From Segetibacter sp. (GTDB lineage Bacteria; Bacteroidota; Bacteroidia; Chitinophagales; Chitinophagaceae): a DNA stretch of 9,015 bases. This document shows positions 6,724 through 9,015 of this stretch, piece after piece (the stretch's first letter is position 1; each line of letters begins with the position of its first letter). The stretch lies in assembly GCA_030146445.1 (NCBI GenBank), contig JASLBT010000387.1, positions 1 through 9,015 on the forward strand, written 5' to 3'. Under the pieces are notes generated by a model. The model was not told the DNA's origin and searched no databases. It saw only the letters and a program-made list of their open reading frames with translations. The position numbers and the translations under genes were made by a program.

Positions 6724-7116
6724 ATGTCAACGAACCAACAAGACAACCTACACAACATGAAAGATGATCTTTCAGCTGGCGCTTCTGATATAAGAAACAA
6801 CATCGACCGTACGACAAACCGTGTTGGCACTCATGGCAACGATGCAATCGACGATTTAAAAGATGATACCAGCAGCGTAAGAAGTGAATTAAGAAATGAT
6901 GCAGACGATCTTTCCGATGATGCGCGAGACATGAAACACGACATCGGAAACCGCACAGATGATCTTGCCGATGACGCCAGGCACGGTGCTCATGAAGTAA
7001 AAAAAGATGGGGAAAGTTTATGGGAGCGGATCAAGGATAAGGCAGAAGACATTGGTGAAAGCATCAGGGATAAAGCAGAGGATATTGGTGACAGCATTAA
7101 AAAGAAATTCGATTAG
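6724..7116 (+). CDS. Small charged repeat protein, LEA/apolipoprotein-like
   Basis: This protein of 130 residues is very hydrophilic, rich in Asp, Lys, Arg and Asn. It has no Cys or Pro, a single Trp (100), and no signal peptide or membrane segment. The C-terminal third contains two nearly identical 11-residue units, IKDKAEDIGES (103-113) and IRDKAEDIGDS (114-124), followed by IKKKFD. Earlier, DDLSDDAR (61-68) and DDLADDAR (79-86) repeat at a spacing of 18 residues. Eleven- and 18-residue periods fit long amphipathic helices like those of group 3 LEA proteins, which fold on drying or on membranes. A stress or desiccation role is inferred by analogy only, and I do not recognise a named family. 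It is followed immediately by a strong terminator, so its transcript ends here. The upstream 65 bp show TTTG and TAACATTG boxes only 13 bases apart, too close for a convincing promoter. Confidence 0.75.
   Translation: MSTNQQDNLHNMKDDLSAGASDIRNNIDRTTNRVGTHGNDAIDDLKDDTSSVRSELRNDADDLSDDARDMKHDIGNRTDDLADDARHGAHEVKKDGESLWERIKDKAEDIGESIRDKAEDIGDSIKKKFD
7030..7095 (+). repeat. Two tandem 33-base units inside the LEA-like gene
   Basis: Units 7030-7062 and 7063-7095 encode the 11-residue repeats I(K/R)DKAEDIG(E/D)S. Codons differ at several third positions (for example GAAGAC against GAGGAT), so the protein repeat is being kept while the DNA drifts. This points to selection on the peptide, not a very recent duplication. 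Confidence 0.8.
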
Positions 7117-7120
7117 ATCA

Positions 7121-7150
7121 ATGCCCGCAAATTGCGGGCATTTTTATTTA
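7121..7150 (+). terminator. Rho-independent terminator after the LEA-like gene
   Basis: ATGCCCGCAA (7121-7130) and TTGCGGGCAT (7132-7141) are perfect 10-base complements around one base. In RNA this gives a GC-rich stem of about 8 bp with a small loop. It is followed at once by TTTTATTT. It begins four bases after the stop codon and separates this gene from the aldo/keto reductase. Confidence 0.92.
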
Positions 7151-7223
7151 AACGCTCTTCCTATCTATTCAGAGGTCAACACTTCAGCCCTATATTTACA
7201 TTAATATACATTTTTATAATTCC

Positions 7224-7228
7224 AGAGG
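7224..7228 (+). promoter_or_regulatory. Ribosome binding site of the aldo/keto reductase
   Basis: AGAGG lies four bases before the ATG at 7233 and supports that start. Upstream, TATATTTA (7191-7198) is one base off the TAnnTTTG box, but no TTTG is found at the right distance, so the promoter is not called. Confidence 0.5.
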
Positions 7229-7232
7229 TCTT

Positions 7233-8213
7233 ATGAAGTACAGGATGCTGGCCAACCATGAAAAACTTTCTGCTCTCGGACTCGGCTGTATGAGTATGAG
7301 TCACGGTTACGGGGTTCCTGATGACGATGAATCAATCGCAACATTGCACTATGCGCTTGATCTCGGCATTAATTTCTGGGACACTGCCGACTTCTATGGC
7401 AACGGTAAAAATGAAGCATTGTTGTCGAAGGTACTTGGCAGCAACAGGGATAAAATCTTTATCGCAACCAAATTCGGCTTCAAACAACTCCCTAATGGAA
7501 GCACCACTCTTGATGGCTCTCCGGCCTATATGAAAACCGCTGTGGAAGGTAGTTTGAAGCGGCTCGGAATAGACGTAATTGATTTGTACTATGCACATAG
7601 AATTGATCCAAACGTACCGGTGGAGGACATGGTGGGGGCAATGGCGGATTTAGTGAAAGAAGGAAAGGTACGTTACCTCGGGCTGTCGGAAGCTTCCGCC
7701 AATTCGATCAGGAGGGCAAACTCGATACACCCGATCACCGCTCTCCAAAGCGAATATTCAGTGCTAACCCGGGATGTGGAAAAAGAGATACTTCCGTTGT
7801 GCCGGGAACTTGGGATAGCCTTTGTTCCGTTCAGTCCCCTTGCGCGGGGCCTAATGACAAATACCCTCAACGTTGCCGAGATTGCAGATAACGATTTTCG
7901 GAAGGCGTTGCCAAGATACCAACAGCAGTACCAGGAAAATAATCAGAACCTTACACGCGCATTTGCTGACCTCGCAGCCAAAAAAGGCTGCAGCCCGGCT
8001 CAGCTTGCATTGGCATGGCTGCTCGCCCAGGGAGATAACATCATCCCAATACCCGGCACCAAAAAAAGAGAAAAGTTGAAAGACAATGCAGGCAGTGTAA
8101 ATGTTGAACTATCCGCGGCTGACCTGGAGGCCATCGAACTTGTTATTGCAGCGTATCCAAATACCGGAGAACGTTATAATGAAGCAAATCTTAAGTGGGT
8201 AGATAAGAACTAA
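7233..8213 (+). CDS. Aldo/keto reductase (NADPH-dependent, AKR13-like)
   Basis: This is a cytoplasmic TIM-barrel oxidoreductase of 326 residues that would reduce aldehydes or ketones with NADPH. The catalytic tetrad is complete: Asp50 in NFWDTADFYG, Tyr55, Lys80 in IATKFGF and His122 in LYYAHRID. GLSEAS (150-155) and QSEYS (172-176) line the cofactor site. SPLARGLM (201-208) and IPGTKKREKLKDN (273-285) bind NADPH, the basic residues of the latter contacting the 2'-phosphate. The opening (LGLGCMSMSHGYG) and GNGKNE fit the AKR13 (YakC-like) group, which is of ordinary length here. The physiological substrate cannot be read from the sequence. It stands alone behind a terminator. Its last 23 bp overlap the 3' end of the oppositely oriented pseudouridine synthase gene, so the two transcripts are complementary at their ends. 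Confidence 0.93.
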   Translation: MKYRMLANHEKLSALGLGCMSMSHGYGVPDDDESIATLHYALDLGINFWDTADFYGNGKNEALLSKVLGSNRDKIFIATKFGFKQLPNGSTTLDGSPAYMKTAVEGSLKRLGIDVIDLYYAHRIDPNVPVEDMVGAMADLVKEGKVRYLGLSEASANSIRRANSIHPITALQSEYSVLTRDVEKEILPLCRELGIAFVPFSPLARGLMTNTLNVAEIADNDFRKALPRYQQQYQENNQNLTRAFADLAAKKGCSPAQLALAWLLAQGDNIIPIPGTKKREKLKDNAGSVNVELSAADLEAIELVIAAYPNTGERYNEANLKWVDKN

Positions 8214-8820
8214 CAACTGCTTCCTTGCTAACAGGCCCTAAATGTAATTGGTCGAAAAAACATTGTTCCTCCATTTCGATTACCTCTCCGGGAGCAATGT
8301 TTCCAAGCACAATATCTTCAATCGCAACCCTTATCAGGCGTTTACACTGGTGGCCGACTGCGGCAACCATCTTCCGTACCTGGTGATATTTGCCTTCCGT
8401 TAAGGTGATCAGCAGCCAGGAAAACGGGGGATACAATTTCAGCCCCGAACGCTCCGTATAATAGTTAGTCGGATTTTCAACCAGACTAACGTCCGCGGCT
8501 GCGGTGATATAATCGCCTCCTCCTTTTACGCGGATCGTCACTCCCCTTCTAAGCTGCAGAACAGCGTCTTCTTCAACCAACTTTTTTACCTGTACAAGAT
8601 AGGTGCGTTTGTGCGGCTGTTCACTTTCAAAAAGCAGGCGCGTAATTCTCTTGTTGGTCGTCAACAGCAACAAACCTTCGGATCGGTTGTCGAGCCTGCC
8701 CACTGCATGGGTGCCCTCTGGAAATGTAAAAGCAAGGTCGCCGAGCAGTTTTACTTTGTGTGAGCTTACGAACTGCGAAACCATGTTGTATGGTTTGTTT
8801 ACCACAAAATAACGGTGCAT
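8191..8820 (-). CDS. rluE: 23S rRNA pseudouridine synthase, RluE-type (RsuA family)
   Basis: This enzyme of 209 residues isomerises uridine to pseudouridine in RNA. It starts directly at the catalytic domain (YFVVNKPYNMVSQF, 4-17) and lacks the S4 RNA-binding domain that RsuA, RluB and RluF carry. This, with its length, fits RluE (about 217 residues in E. coli, which modifies U2457 of 23S rRNA). The motif AVGRLDNRSEGLLLLT (39-54) contains the catalytic Asp44. The RsuA-family signature EGKYHQVRKM (142-151) and KRLIRVAIEDIVLG (160-173) complete the fold. The exact target uridine is inferred from the family. The ATG at 8820 has no good ribosome-binding site but matches the family's N-terminus. 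Its stop (8191-8193) lies inside the aldo/keto reductase gene. Confidence 0.9.
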   Translation of the reverse strand: MHRYFVVNKPYNMVSQFVSSHKVKLLGDLAFTFPEGTHAVGRLDNRSEGLLLLTTNKRITRLLFESEQPHKRTYLVQVKKLVEEDAVLQLRRGVTIRVKGGGDYITAAADVSLVENPTNYYTERSGLKLYPPFSWLLITLTEGKYHQVRKMVAAVGHQCKRLIRVAIEDIVLGNIAPGEVIEMEEQCFFDQLHLGPVSKEAVVSSYLPT

Positions 8821-8910
8821 ACTTCGTGAGGGTTATGTGCCAGGGTTTGTTTAAGACAGCGTCGTAATTGGGACCGTCACCACAGGGTGGATCAGCCGCC
8901 CGAGGCAGGT

Positions 8911-8943
8911 GCTGTTCGACACATCAGGTTAATCCGGAACAGC
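8911..8943. other. Inverted repeat after the right-edge gene, possible RNA 3' end
   Basis: GCTGTTC (8911-8917) and GAACAGC (8937-8943) pair perfectly across 19 bases. On the minus strand it begins 10 bases after the stop of the clipped right-edge gene, so it could mark the end of that transcript. No U-run follows, and 7-bp arms with long loops occur by chance. Confidence 0.3.
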
Positions 8944-8953
8944 GGTTCACCAC

Positions 8954-9015
8954 CTAGAAATTGAAATAGGTGTTAACGATCAGCCCATTGTTGTACTGGA
9001 AAACGTTCTTTCCCC
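8954..9015 (-). CDS. C-terminal tail of a probable outer-membrane beta-barrel protein (partial)
   Basis: On the minus strand an open frame enters from the right edge and reads GKNVFQYNNGLIVNTYFNF before a TAG at 8954-8956. Only 19 residues are visible. The ending alternates polar and hydrophobic or aromatic residues and closes with Phe, the pattern of the last strand of an outer-membrane barrel recognised by the BAM machinery. The other two minus-strand frames do not give an equally sensible ending. The rest of the gene is outside the window, so the family cannot be named, and a chance open frame of this length is possible. Confidence 0.5.
   Translation of the reverse strand, partial: GKNVFQYNNGLIVNTYFNF

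Noticed and set aside
7170..7230. Direct repeat CAGAGGTC at 7170-7177 and 7223-7230
   Set aside because: Eight bases repeated once at a 53-base distance is expected by chance. The second copy contains the ribosome site.

Overview
The window is a piece of a bacterial chromosome, most likely from a Bacteroidota species (Chitinophagaceae/Sphingobacteriia-like). The evidence is a promoter of the Bacteroidota type (TTTG, 17-bp spacer, TAGTTTTG) in front of the NADH dehydrogenase gene, weak or absent Shine-Dalgarno sequences before most genes, a lipoprotein M1 aminopeptidase, and a clipped C-terminus at the right edge that ends in Phe like an outer-membrane barrel. This assignment is an inference. 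The window has no rRNA, tRNA, CRISPR array, insertion sequence or phage gene that I can see.

Left part (1-2718): the 3' end of nicotinate phosphoribosyltransferase (pncB, +) abuts stop-to-stop a DUF2971-family gene on the minus strand. After a gap of about 330 bp without a gene comes a minus-strand radical-SAM protein of the spore photoproduct lyase family, with its catalytic Cys and both hydrogen-relay Tyr residues intact.

Middle (2719-6658): a long gap of about 720 bp separates the divergent lyase gene and a type II NADH:quinone dehydrogenase. Each gene has a recognisable promoter at its end of the gap, and each promoter has a dyad over or near the predicted transcription start. The dehydrogenase is followed after 59 bp by an M1 aminopeptidase lipoprotein of the leukotriene-A4-hydrolase type, possibly co-transcribed.

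Right part (6659-9015): a small, charged, Pro- and Cys-free repeat protein resembling LEA/apolipoprotein-like helices, closed by a strong intrinsic terminator. Then come an aldo/keto reductase and, overlapping its 3' end by 23 bp on the opposite strand, an RluE-type 23S rRNA pseudouridine synthase. The extreme right edge holds the last 19 codons of a probable outer-membrane protein on the minus strand.

The genes are mostly housekeeping: NAD salvage, NADH oxidation, peptide turnover, carbonyl reduction and rRNA modification. The UV-lesion-repair-like enzyme and the LEA-like protein add a stress-tolerance flavour, but nothing shows that they form one pathway. I found no convincing new multigene system. 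The most interesting items are the photoproduct-lyase homologue, the repeat protein, and the promoter dyads flanking the large non-coding gap.
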